From Allomyces macrogynus ATCC 38327 (Eukaryota; Blastocladiomycota; Blastocladiomycetes; Blastocladiales; Blastocladiaceae), in NCBI GenBank assembly GCA_000151295.1, contig GG745339.1, positions 576,268-612,156 on the forward strand: DNA of 35,889 nt, in the 5' to 3' direction. Positions 1 through 8,720 of this stretch are shown one piece after another (positions within the stretch are counted from its first letter, which is position 1; each line of letters opens with the position of its first letter). Made by a program: the position numbers and the translations under genes. The notes under the pieces are model-generated. The model ran no database searches. It saw only the letters and a program-made list of their open reading frames with translations, and was not told the DNA's origin.

Positions 1-1890
1 GTTCTTTCCAATTGCATTGATCGGGAGTCATTTTTGTCGGTTCCAGGCTCGTGGTCCGGGCCCCCGGCCCCTGTGCCGGCATTCGGGTGTTGGGCACGCG
101 AACTTGACGAGGACTACGACGCGCGCGACGGTGGGGACCGCGACGAGGAACCCGCGGTCGAGTTACCCGATCGTCTCGACAGCGATGCGTTGCGGACCGC
201 GCCGAGTGTGGTTGTGCCCGTGCCCGTGCCCGTGCCCGTGAGGGTGCCCGCCGCAGCGGCTGCGGCGGCCGCAGCGCCGCCGGTGGTGGCGGCACCGGTC
301 ACCAAGGGTCCCGTTTTGCGGCGCGAGCTCGACGAGGAGTACGACGAAGACGAGGACGAGGTGGATAAGAGCGAGCCGATGGTTATGGATGTGGTTGTAG
401 CAGAGCCGCAACCGGCGCCGACGCCGATCGACCCGCCGCCCGCCAACGAGCCCGCCGAGCCACCGGCCGCTGAGCCCGCTGCGGTGGCCGCGACGCCCGT
501 GGTCCCGGCCGCGCGCGAGGAGGAACCGGCGCGTGCGTTGCCTGCCCGCCTCTCACCGGCAGCAGAGGCGCCATCAGCGCCAGAAGCAGTGCGGCGAGCA
601 TCGCCCATGGCCCCGGCCGTGCAAGAGGAACCGACACGCGCGGTGTCTCCGCTCCCCTCGCTGGCCGAAGCCGCGCGGCGCGCGTCGCCACCGTTGCCGG
701 ACGGGATCGTGCGCAAGCGGCGGCAGCGCGTGACCTCAACGACGACCACGTCCAATCCGGCGCCCGCCGCGGTTAATGGGGACGGGAACGGTGCGCCGTT
801 GGCACCGACAACCGTCACCGACACGGTCCCTGCTGCTGCTGCAGTCGAGACGGCACAGTCGGACGACGCCGACCTCGAGCCGCAGCGCAAGCGGCAGAAG
901 TTGCTCGACGGGTCGGCTGACGATCATCATCACCACCACCACGTTGTGCCCGCGCCAATCCCGGCAGCACCCGCCGCACCCACCGCCGACCTGCCGCGTC
1001 CGCCGTCAGTCCCGGACCGCGACATGCCCGACGTGCACCGCGAGCGGCACTACGAACCACCACCACGAGACCGGTCCGAATCGGCCACGTCGCTGCCACC
1101 CATGAACGTCGGCGTGCCACGTGACGTGCGCGACATGCCGCGCGACCTGGACCGGCGCGACACGCGCGACGTGCGTGACTTGGACCGCCGCGACTCGCGC
1201 GACTCGCGCGACTGGGATATGCGTGATTTGCGCGACATCCGTGACCGCGACCGTGACCGCGAGTGGCGCCCGTCCTCGGCCGGTAGCTCCAGCAGTAACA
1301 ACCCGCCGCCCGCACACCGGCGTCACCCGTCGGGCGGGAGTGGGGGCGACCGGTACGTCCCGCCACCGCGCGATGCTGCACTGATTTACCGCGACGCGCG
1401 CGATTCTCGTGATGCAAGGGACGTGCGGGACGTGCGCGATGTGCGTGACACCCGCGACGTCCGCGACCGTGACCCGCGCGACGTGCGCGACCGCCGCGAC
1501 CACTACCACGACCACCGCGACTACCATTTGCACCGCGACCGGTCGAGTACGAGCGTCGATTGGGACCGGTCGTACCGGCCGCCGTCGGCCCCGGCCGCCG
1601 TTGCCCCCGCCCCGGCGCGCGATACGTCGTCCCCTGCACCCCGGAATGACTCGTCGTCGCTGTCGTCGGCGGCTCCGTCGCCTGCGCCCGCACCGGCGGT
1701 GGGTTTACCGCCGCGGCCCACGCGGCCGGCGAGTGCCGCGCCCGCGGGGGAGTCGCCAGTGTGGCGCGATCGTGGGGTGCCGCAACCAGCGGTGGCGGAT
1801 GTGGGGAGTGGGAGTGGGAAGGCGAGCGAGCGCGAGGAGGGGGAGGTGGAGTCGAGCCCGGAGCGCGCTGCGGTGCCGCGCGAAGTGTGA
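1..1890 (+). CDS. Low-complexity nuclear-type protein with Arg-Asp repeat, 5' end outside window
   Basis: The frame is open from the left edge to a TGA at 1888-1890, so the start lies upstream. A pyrimidine-rich stretch ending in CAG at 44-46 could be an intron end, making base 47 the first exonic base; this is unproven. The product has two acidic RELDEEYD-like motifs (about 95-120 and 320-360), long Ala/Pro/Val tracts, a basic KRKRQK-like patch near 885-905 that could be a nuclear localisation signal, a six-His run near 924-945, and an Arg-Asp dipeptide region (about 1120-1500) with phrases such as RDVRDLDRRDSRDSRDWD. Ser/Pro-rich sequence follows to the end. I recognise no folded domain. 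Mixed-charge RD/RS-like tails are common in nuclear RNA-processing and chromatin proteins, but the family cannot be named. Confidence 0.6.
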   Translation, partial: VLSNCIDRESFLSVPGSWSGPPAPVPAFGCWARELDEDYDARDGGDRDEEPAVELPDRLDSDALRTAPSVVVPVPVPVPVRVPAAAAAAAAAPPVVAAPVTKGPVLRRELDEEYDEDEDEVDKSEPMVMDVVVAEPQPAPTPIDPPPANEPAEPPAAEPAAVAATPVVPAAREEEPARALPARLSPAAEAPSAPEAVRRASPMAPAVQEEPTRAVSPLPSLAEAARRASPPLPDGIVRKRRQRVTSTTTTSNPAPAAVNGDGNGAPLAPTTVTDTVPAAAAVETAQSDDADLEPQRKRQKLLDGSADDHHHHHHVVPAPIPAAPAAPTADLPRPPSVPDRDMPDVHRERHYEPPPRDRSESATSLPPMNVGVPRDVRDMPRDLDRRDTRDVRDLDRRDSRDSRDWDMRDLRDIRDRDRDREWRPSSAGSSSSNNPPPAHRRHPSGGSGGDRYVPPPRDAALIYRDARDSRDARDVRDVRDVRDTRDVRDRDPRDVRDRRDHYHDHRDYHLHRDRSSTSVDWDRSYRPPSAPAAVAPAPARDTSSPAPRNDSSSLSSAAPSPAPAPAVGLPPRPTRPASAAPAGESPVWRDRGVPQPAVADVGSGSGKASEREEGEVESSPERAAVPREV

Positions 1891-2166
1891 GGATGAGTTG
1901 AGGGTGGTGTTGGTTATGTCTTTGTTCACCTGGCGGAGTGGGATGGAGGATCCTGAATGTGAGAGCAGGATGCCGCAAGATTCTGTCAAGGGTTCTATAG
2001 AACCCCTGATTCTACACAATCCCATGTCGGATGGCGGCTGAGCCGATGACCTAAGCGCACGTGCGGCATCGCCATCCCTTCCAAGGCGGTCCCTGCCGGT
2101 CGCGGTCGCGCAGGTCTGTTAGCATCAGCACCTCTCTCCTCGGCCATCCACAGCTCATCAACAACC

Positions 2167-3078
2167 ATGATCCGCTCCGCATCATCGACAGTCGCGGCGC
2201 TCCGCCAGCTCGCGCGCGCCGCGCCCGCCGCCCGTGCCGCCACCGCCGCATCGGTCTCGCGCCGGTCCATCGTCTCGCTCGCTGCGCGCCATGCCGTGCC
2301 GCTGTCCCGCCCCCAACTCCGCGCCGTTCCCGCCATCACGACCCTCGCCGCGCGCCGCACGCTCTTCATTCAGACCGAATCGACCCCGTCGGCCGACTCG
2401 CTCAAGTTCAAGCCCGGCGTGCCGGTCCTCGGCGCCGATGCGCGGTCGACCGTCGAGTTCACTTCCACGCGCGACGCCCTGGCCGGCGGTTCCCCCCTGG
2501 CCGCTGCGCTCCTCCGAATCGACGGGATCGTGGGCGTCTTGTTCAGTGCCGAGGCCGTGACGATCACGAAAGACCAGGACACGCCGTGGCCGCTCGTCAA
2601 GCCCGACATTTTCGCGGCCTTGACCGACCATTTCGCCAACGCCGCGGCGGGCATCGCGGTCGTCGACCCGGCGCTCGCGGCGAAACCGCCTGCGGATACG
2701 GAAATCCTGGCGACCGATTCGGAAGTCGTGGCGATGATCAAGGAGCTCTTGGATACGCGGATTCGCCCGACGATTCAGGACGATGGCGGCGATATCGAGT
2801 ACTGTGGGTTCGACGAGTCGACGGGGACCGTGCAGTTGAAGCTCAAGGGCGCGTGCCGCACGTGTGACTCGTCGGTGGTCACGCTCAAGAACGGGATTGA
2901 GAACATGCTGCAGTACTTCATACCAGAAGTGCAGAAAGTGGAGCAGGTGCTCGACGAGCATGAAAGAGTGGCCAACGAGGAGTTTGATAAGCTGGAAAAG
3001 GTGATTGCCGCGCAGAGTATGGAGCTGGATTCGAATTTGGGCCAGGTCGCGGTCAAGCCCAAGGCCCAGGCGAGTTGA
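2167..3078 (+). CDS. NFU1: NFU1-type iron-sulfur cluster scaffold/carrier, mitochondrial
   Basis: A single uninterrupted 303-residue frame. Residues 1 to about 65 are rich in Arg, Ala and Ser with almost no acidic residues, as expected for a mitochondrial presequence, ending near RRTLFIQTE, the usual start of mature Nfu1. The N-terminal Nfu domain follows (about 66-165, with GIVGVLFSAEAVTITKD), then the C-terminal NifU-like domain (about 185-255, with IQDDGGDIEYCGF and KGACRTCDSS). The cluster-binding CxxC is C230 and C233. A short acidic alpha-helical tail ends the protein. Nfu1 passes 4Fe-4S clusters to lipoate synthase and respiratory enzymes (family knowledge). The ATG at 2167 is chosen because it precedes the presequence. 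It has no intron, unlike many genes here. Confidence 0.95.
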   Translation: MIRSASSTVAALRQLARAAPAARAATAASVSRRSIVSLAARHAVPLSRPQLRAVPAITTLAARRTLFIQTESTPSADSLKFKPGVPVLGADARSTVEFTSTRDALAGGSPLAAALLRIDGIVGVLFSAEAVTITKDQDTPWPLVKPDIFAALTDHFANAAAGIAVVDPALAAKPPADTEILATDSEVVAMIKELLDTRIRPTIQDDGGDIEYCGFDESTGTVQLKLKGACRTCDSSVVTLKNGIENMLQYFIPEVQKVEQVLDEHERVANEEFDKLEKVIAAQSMELDSNLGQVAVKPKAQAS

Positions 3079-3357
3079 TGAGTGGATGGATGGAGAGTGG
3101 AGAATGTGGAGGACGTGTGCTTGTAATATTAGTATTGGATTTGGTTGACTTTCTTCACCGGGTTTGATCACGCGGAGTTTGGCGTTTGGGTCTCACTTGA
3201 TGAGCTTTGACCCACAATGTGCCGCTTGAGCATGGAAATTCAGTCGGCACGAGCTGAAGAACGGGTGAAGAGCGTGTGGAGAGAGGGTGGAGAGCGGAGC
3301 TACCTAATCATGTATTCAGGCGATACTCTCCAACCCGGCGCAACAGCACCCAGGGTT

Positions 3358-3790
3358 CTACTCATTGGCCGACACAGCCGCGGCCGCGGCCTTCTGGCGC
3401 TCCTGCAGCTCCGTGCGCCACGACTTGAACCCACCACGGCGCAGCCGGTCCATGTAGGCCTCGACGAGGTGATGGCAGTTTTCGGGCGCATTGACGCCCT
3501 CCTGGCGCGTGCACCGCTGCAGCTTCTCCTTGATGATAACCGTCGTCATTTGCTCGACCCACTGCTCGCGCAGGTGCTGGTCCCGCGCCTCGAAAAAGGC
3601 TACAATCGGTCGGCACGGCGTCAGGATTCGATCACGGGCACACCGGAAGAGGGTCCTAGCGCAGGAACGCGCAATGGAGGGCGCCCGTACCAATGCGGTC
3701 ATGCGGGTCAATGTTGCGCAGGTCCGTGACCGGGGCCCACGTCCGGTTCTCCGGGTCGACGGGCATGCGCTTGGCGTCGGTGGCCGTCAT
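3358..3790 (-). CDS. NADH:ubiquinone oxidoreductase subunit NDUFB10/PDSW-like (complex I)
   Basis: Two exons on the minus strand: 3790-3691 and 3599-3358, joined across a 91-nt intron (3690-3600, donor GTACGG, acceptor TTGTAG, CTGAC branch-like motif). The join is phase 1 and gives 113 residues. The core reads REQWVEQMTTVIIKEKLQRC, then TRQEGVNAPENCHHLVEAY. Two Cys flank the REGVN block, the signature of the NDUFB10/PDSW (fungal 12 kDa) accessory subunit of the complex I membrane arm. The N terminus (MTATDAKRMPVDPENRTW...) has no obvious presequence, as is usual in this family. The exon 1 end (DPHDRIA) runs directly into FFEARDQHLREQW, supporting the splice. A palindromic CTATATAG lies 28-35 nt upstream of the ATG. 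The subunit implies the organism has complex I. Confidence 0.88.
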
Positions 3791-3817
3791 CGTGTGAGAT
3801 TGGATCGTGTGAGGGGG

Positions 3818-3825
3818 CTATATAG
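3818..3825 (-). promoter_or_regulatory. Possible TATA element of the NDUFB10 gene
   Basis: CTATATAG, a palindrome, lies about 28-35 nt upstream of the ATG at 3790 on the minus strand. This is closer to the start codon than the TATA boxes of other genes here, which lie about 75-140 nt upstream, so it is only a weak candidate. Confidence 0.3.
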
Positions 3826-4238
3826 GGCCACGAGCAATGGGATCGCGATCGCAATCGAAATCGCGGGCACGGGGGTAATTTCGTGCAATTGATCAAAAAT
3901 TTGGCGCGGGGCATCGAAGCACGGCGCGTGGCGAGGGGCGTAAAGCAGCTGAACCGTCAGTCCATAGTCGGCAGGCTATTGGGCGATGGCGCGCATGGTC
4001 GCGGCGCACTGACACCTGCCTGAACGAGAGGAGCGGGTGGACGAGCAAAACGTCGTCAAATTGCAGCTACTCGCGTCGGATATTGTGCGTGCTGCAGATC
4101 GTCGTCAACGGTCGATTTCGCGATGTATGCTTTGGCACTAAAGGGCCTTGGACGAGGATGGTGCGGTGGAGCAGGATCAGGTGAACTCACGTGATATTGA
4201 CGCATTGCGCCAAATTTAATGAGTTTCAGACTGATTTC
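3826..4238. other. Intergenic, no gene recognised
   Basis: Between the NDUFB10 start and the tRNA. Open frames are short and resemble nothing I recognise. It must hold the NDUFB10 upstream region; no further motif stands out. Confidence 0.5.
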
Positions 4239-4310
4239 AGCGTCTTGGCGCAGAGGAAGCGCGCAGGGCTCATAACCCTGAGGTCGTAGGATCGAAACCT
4301 ACAGACGCTA
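4239..4310 (+). tRNA. Initiator tRNA-Met (CAT)
   Basis: A 72-nt cloverleaf without intron. The acceptor stem pairs AGCGTCT (4239-4245) with AGACGCT (4303-4309), with discriminator A4310. The anticodon arm is GGGCTCATAACCC with anticodon CAT. The T arm is GTAGG-ATCGAAA-CCTAC. Several features mark it as an initiator rather than elongator: an A1:U72 first pair, three consecutive G:C pairs at the base of the anticodon stem, A at positions 54 and 60 (ATCGAAA in place of TTCRA), and close overall similarity to fungal initiator tRNAs (GGCGCAG...GAAGCGCGCAGGG). The CCA end is not encoded, as normal for eukaryotes. Confidence 0.96.
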
Positions 4311-5334
4311 TGTAATCGGACTTTGAATCGCCTTCATTAATCGGCGAGTGTGGCAAGAGTCTTTTTTCGCCGTTGCAACAATCTTCGCCTAACCTCGCAA
4401 TGGTTTTCGCAGAAAAAAACCGACGAGAAACTATGATCAAGTGTCCCACGATGATGCCATTCTGTTTTCGATTTCAAGCCCTGTGGTCAAGACGTGCTTA
4501 ACTTTACTTGCTCAGGTTATCGTTTGAAGCATGCTCACTTCACAACGCATTGTGGTTGTTCCACGTGCTCAAAGTGTGCGTCATTGATGGCGCTTGTGTG
4601 GACGACGACACAACCATTTTTTCACATGGGCAGCATGGGTCCAAATTGGCGTTCAGTGAGCTTTATGGCGCGCTCTCTTGCTGGACTATCCAGCCAAATG
4701 AGCGTGCTGGGATTGTGGCTTCCTTGCTGCAGTCTGTCACATACATTTCAAATAGGTAGCGATGCATAGCATGGCACTGTTGGAGAAGGCAGTGCACTCA
4801 ATGACATGTCATTGATACAAGCCTTGACGCAAAAGCAGAGGGTCACTGCTGATCAGCCTGGTGTCGCAGAATCGAAACCTGTAGACTCAATAATTTGACA
4901 GTAAGCACTGGTCTTGCACCATGATCATGAAGTGCTTGCGCAGTTTTTTTTTGGTCTGGCAAACTTTCCAGTCGAGTAGAACAGCAAGAAAGTCACGGCT
5001 CTTGACTGCATTCTATGGGTCATCTATCCTCAGAGCGCCATTCTGCTCAGCTACACTCTCTGCATTCAAACGCCCGCCCTACTCTGCTCATCTCCGACTT
5101 CTTGTCTTGTCATTGTCTTGGGATTGTCGTGGCACAGCATTCCCTTCAGGACATTGAACCGGTCTCCTCATAATCAAGGCCAAGAGGTCATGGATGCTGG
5201 GAGAGATATTCTTGCATTCTTTTCATTGCAACCACACCATTGAAATCAAATCGACAGCATCTGCTGGTTTGCTCTGACGGTTTGCCCCGCCACCCGTTCC
5301 GACATCTGACCAGACCTACCATCACATACATCCC
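4311..5334. other. Gene-poor AT-richer stretch between the tRNA and LanC-like gene 1
   Basis: Base composition is visibly less GC-rich than in the neighbouring genes. Apart from the tRNA-like relic at 4818-4890 I recognise nothing. An 83-residue frame (4508-4759, +) and a 78-residue frame (4921-5157, +) have no family resemblance and no third-position GC bias like the genes around them. They may be chance frames or remains of an old element. Confidence 0.5.
4818..4890 (+). pseudogene. Decayed tRNA-like sequence resembling initiator tRNA-Met
   Basis: The stretch CTTGACGCAAAAGC matches the D-arm/A-box part of the intact tRNA (CTTGGCGCAGAGGAAGC). About 30 nt later, GTCGCAGAATCGAAACCTGT matches the T-arm/B-box part (GTCGTAGGATCGAAACCTAC), followed by AGACTCA where the intact gene has AGACGCT. 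The spacing between the two blocks is nearly that of a tRNA. The anticodon stem-loop and the 5' acceptor strand no longer match, so it should not give a functional tRNA. It lies about 510 nt downstream of the intact gene on the same strand. Confidence 0.55.
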
Positions 5335-7223
5335 TCAACAATCATCGACGCACGGGAACCCATGGAACACGGCCGCTGTCACCGCCTCGACCGCGCGCGG
5401 CGCGCGCGCCAGCGCCGTGCGGGAAACCATATCCCCAGCCTCCGTCTCCAAACTTGGCGACCGCGGCGGCGCAGGTGTGTCGCGTAACGTTGCGCTCTGC
5501 TGCTCGTGCTCCGGGTTGTGCTCAACGACGGGCTCAGGCGTGACGAGCAGATCGGCGAGCAGTGACGCGAGCCCGCCCCAGCCCTCCCAGACGCTCGACG
5601 GATGGTCGCAGTGGCCGCCCTGCCTGTGCGCGGCGGTCAGTGCAAACGCGAGAGTGCGCTGGTACCACGGCCGGAGACGCGTCGCGCGCCAGAGGGCTAG
5701 GAACAGATAGGCGTTACCCGCGACGCCGTGGCATAGGCCGACGTGCTTGTCGACGATGCCTATGGAAGGACACCATTGATCAGAAATGGGTAATGAGGAG
5801 GACGAAGGGACGCGAAATGGTGACGCGCCAACGTACCCTGCTCCCACGCGAGCTCGCCGCACGCCGTCGCGCGCGCAAGGTACTCGAGGTCGCCAAACTT
5901 GGCAAACGCTCGCACAAACAGCAGCCCAAATCCGACCGCGCCGTGACACCACTGGACCATGGCGTGCGCCGGGTCGGTCGCCTGCGTGTACGACGTGCAC
6001 AGCTTGTCGAGCGTGGTCGGGTACCCGTTCAAGTGGGCCAGGTCCATGACGGCCTGTTTGATCACGTCGAGGTACGGCGCGATCAGCTCGTCGGGCAGGG
6101 CGAGCAAGACGGTGAGGATGCCAGCCGCGCCGTGCGCAGCGCTGAGGTACCACTTGTCGTGCCAAGCCCACGCGAGCGTGAGCCGCGGCGCGTCCGGGTA
6201 GGAGTGGGCGAGCGTGGCAGAGCCGCGGCGGCCGTCCTCGAGAATGGCTTCGACCAGGTTGGGCAGCAAGTCGGCGATCGGGAGAGCTTGGCCGTAGGCG
6301 TGCGTCGCGTTGCGCGTCTCAGGGATGTGGCGCGCGACAAACTGCAACGCAGCCACGAGTCCGGCGCGACCGTAGAGGAGCTCCGACGGGCATGCGGGTG
6401 AAAAAGCGTGCCGACGAATGTAGGCGTTGAGCTGCGCGAGCGTGTCGGCCACGACTGCGTCCGGCGCACCGCCAGCGCCATGCGCCGCGGGCTCACCGGC
6501 ATACTCGACGCCGGACCGGTAGTGATGACGCACAGCCGCGGCCACGGCAAGGGCCCCGACGGGCGTGCACAGAAACCCGACGCCTGAAAGCGCCGACGAC
6601 GCGTGATGGTGATGCTGCTGCGACCGCTGGATCGCGGCGAACGCCGTGGCGTGTGCGCGCTCGGCGAGGTTGTGCGCGATCGCGAGCGCCGACCGCGACC
6701 CGAGCGCGAACCCCGGATCGGCATTATGAATCTTGAAGAGCAGCCACGCGGCGCCGGCCGTGCCCGTGTAGACGGACGCGTCGTCGCTCGCATGGCGGAG
6801 CGTGCCGTCGACGACGCGCGAGACGAGCGCCGGTAGCAGTGACGCGTCGCGCTCCGGGTCGCGCGCCGTCAGAATTTGCGGCAGCGAGAGCGCGCGCGTC
6901 GCGGCAGGCCCGTGTTCGTAGACGGCAAAGGGGTTGGCGCGGTACCGCAGTCGCAGCTCCGGCGCGTGCACGAGCTGCTCGTCGATCGCGGCACCGACAC
7001 CGCGCGCGTACTCCCACGCGAGCTTGGCGAGGTGCGCGGCGTCTGGGCGCGGCTTCGGGTCGTAGTGCGAGCCCCACAGACCGTGGTGGTGCTCGTAGGC
7101 CTGCGTCGCGGCCGGGTCGGCCTCGGCGGGCTTGGTCGTGGCCGCGATCTTGCCGGCGGCCTGCTCGGCAGTCATGTCGCGCGGCGCGTTGGCGGTGGGG
7201 TCGTGGTGGTGACCGGCGAGCAT
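5335..7223 (-). CDS. LanC-like protein, copy 1
   Basis: Two exons: 7223-5837 and 5759-5335, across a 77-nt intron (5836-5760, donor GTACGT, acceptor CCATAG), giving 603 residues. The product is an alpha/alpha-barrel LanC-like (LANCL) protein. The zinc ligands are C426 in QWCHGAVG, and C472 and H473 in GLCHGVAGNAY. The 46-residue spacing equals that known for LANCL1. Other family motifs are AAHGAAGILTVLLAL and WEGWGGLASLLADL. Eukaryotic LANCL proteins bind zinc and glutathione and are reported to add glutathione to dehydroamino acids in proteins. Whether this copy does so is inference. The C terminus is GFPCVDDC rather than the usual hydrophobic FPAFEL-like ending. The ATG at 7223 was chosen because the second copy (17515-19233) aligns from the same point; the frame stays open further upstream. 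YAR1 lies divergently 428 bp away. Confidence 0.9.
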
Positions 7224-7651
7224 GGTGAAGTTGGGGTTGGGGAAGGCGTTGCGGGTGGTTGTGACGGGGAGAAAGAGCGGTTTCGGGCGGTTGAGACTGG
7301 CGCGCGGCGGCGGCGGTTCACGCGTTTTGCCCCCGTCGCGACTCGCGGTTGGCCGAGCAGAACGCGTCGCGGTGAGACATCGCCCATCAAGTGCGACATC
7401 AGCACCACGCGCCGCGCCGCACACCGCGACAGAGCGCGAGCAGCAACGGGTCACCTCGCCTCACATGACGCTCGCGCTCCCGCTCCACCGCCGCCACTTT
7501 CGCGGACAGACACAAGAATTAAATCACGCAAATCACCACCAAATATCAGCACCACCTCGCCCGCACAACCTACCGCAACCTGAAGCGCACCTCGTTCGCA
7601 ATCCAAGAGCCCTGAATCCGACCCCATCTGACCAGCGATCCGACCACAACA
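7224..7651. promoter_or_regulatory. Divergent promoter region, LanC-like copy 1 / YAR1
   Basis: A 428-bp spacer separates two divergent start codons and must hold both promoters. I see no TATAAA-type box in either direction. The YAR1-proximal part is AC-rich (AATCACCACCAAATATCAGC...), as is common for 5' leaders in this window. Confidence 0.5.
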
Positions 7652-8334
7652 ATGACGCAAACGCCGCTCGCCGAGATTGACACCAACGAGGTCGTGCTGT
7701 GCGCACGCTACGGCGAGTTGCCCGAGCTCAAGGAGGAGGTCGCGCGCCTTCAGCACGAGTACCCGCACGTCTCCGTGGCAGCCCTGCTTGCGCAGCCCGT
7801 TGCGGGCGGCAACACGCCGCTGCACATGGCCGCGGCCAATGGTCACAAGGGTAGTGTGGCATGATACTCGCGGAAATTTGTACCAGCACGTGCTGATCGC
7901 TCCCGACGTGACGCCAGATATTGTCGAGTACCTCCTGCAGCACCTGGTCGCCGTCTCGGTCAACACGCAAAACGAGCAAGGCAACACGCCGATGCACTGG
8001 TGCGCTGTAAACGGCCACGACGAGATTGCCAAGCTGCTCATTGCCGCGGGCGCCGAGCTGACGGTACGCTGTTCTGGCCCCCTGCTCTCACTCGTTTCGC
8101 GGCATTTCATTGACCCGCTTCGATGCACTCCAGCTTGTCAACCACGCCGGCCGCACGGCGCTCTACGAGGCGCAGGCCGCCGAACACGAAAAGGTGGCCG
8201 TCGAGTTGCTGAAGGTCATGGATCCTGATTTGGATGAAGATGCCGAGGACGATACGGCGAAGGCTGGGCCATCCTCCTCCTCCGCATCGGAGGCACCACC
8301 AGCTGCCCAGTCGACGGGGGCCAAGTCGAAGTGA
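7652..8334 (+). CDS. YAR1: Ankyrin-repeat ribosome assembly factor, Yar1-like
   Basis: Three exons: 7652-7850, 7918-8063 and 8134-8334 (introns of 67 and 70 nt; donors GTAGTG and GTACGC), giving 181 residues. Splicing the first intron restores NGHKDIVEYLL, a perfect ankyrin helix. The second restores AELT-LVNHAGRTALYEA. The architecture matches yeast Yar1: a short acidic N terminus with VVLCARYGELPELKEE, an ankyrin repeat GNTPLHMAAANGHK, a second repeat GNTPMHWCAVNGHDEIAKLL, a third NHAGRTALYEAQAAEHEKVA, then an acidic tail (DPDLDEDAEDD) and a Ser/Ala-rich end. Yar1 (about 200 residues in yeast) is a dedicated chaperone of ribosomal protein uS3/Rps3 and supports 40S assembly. That role is assigned by family. 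The next gene, BMT2, is also a ribosome biogenesis gene. Confidence 0.85.
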
Positions 8335-8720
8335 TGGGTCGTCCTTGTCCATCGTTGGTGTTTTTTCGTTCTCGTTTTCTCTCGCACTTTCCAGGCATTT
8401 TCTGTCGTTGTTGGTCGTGTTGCCGCTGTTTCGGCGTTCTCCTGTATATCTCCCGTTCCCTGCGGTCGGTTTCGACCAGTTTTGATGCAGCTCAAGAAAC
8501 AAAATCTTGCACCAGGGCGCTGCCGCTACCTTCTCCACCCGGAGGCTTGTTTTGTTCACTTTGATTTCAGAAATTTAGTGAGGTTTTCCGTTTGGGCTGC
8601 TTCGAGCTGCCACAGGAGAAGCATCAGCCCACCAGCGACCAGATCACCACAGATGCTGATCACAGAACTCGATCACCATACTGTTCCTTCTCTCGAGTCT
8701 GTCACCATCTCCTCCAACCA
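8335..8720. other. YAR1 3' region and BMT2 upstream region
   Basis: A 386-bp spacer between two co-directional genes. It contains a T-rich stretch just after the YAR1 stop (about 8355-8400), likely 3' UTR. No clear TATA box precedes BMT2, and no other gene is recognised. Confidence 0.5.

Noticed and set aside
1120..1500. Arg-Asp repeat region considered as a CRISPR-like or satellite array
   Set aside because: The periodicity is codon-level (GAC/CGC) within an open coding frame, with no constant repeat and spacer units.
4508..4759. 83-codon frame, considered as a transposase remnant
   Set aside because: No catalytic motif or terminal repeats could be recognised, so no mobile element is called.
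7224..7454. N-terminal extension of LanC-like copy 1 to an ATG at 7454
   Set aside because: Copy 2 aligns from the ATG at 7223 (MLAGHHHDPT against MIPNHHDDPT); the upstream parts of the two copies are unrelated and low complexity.
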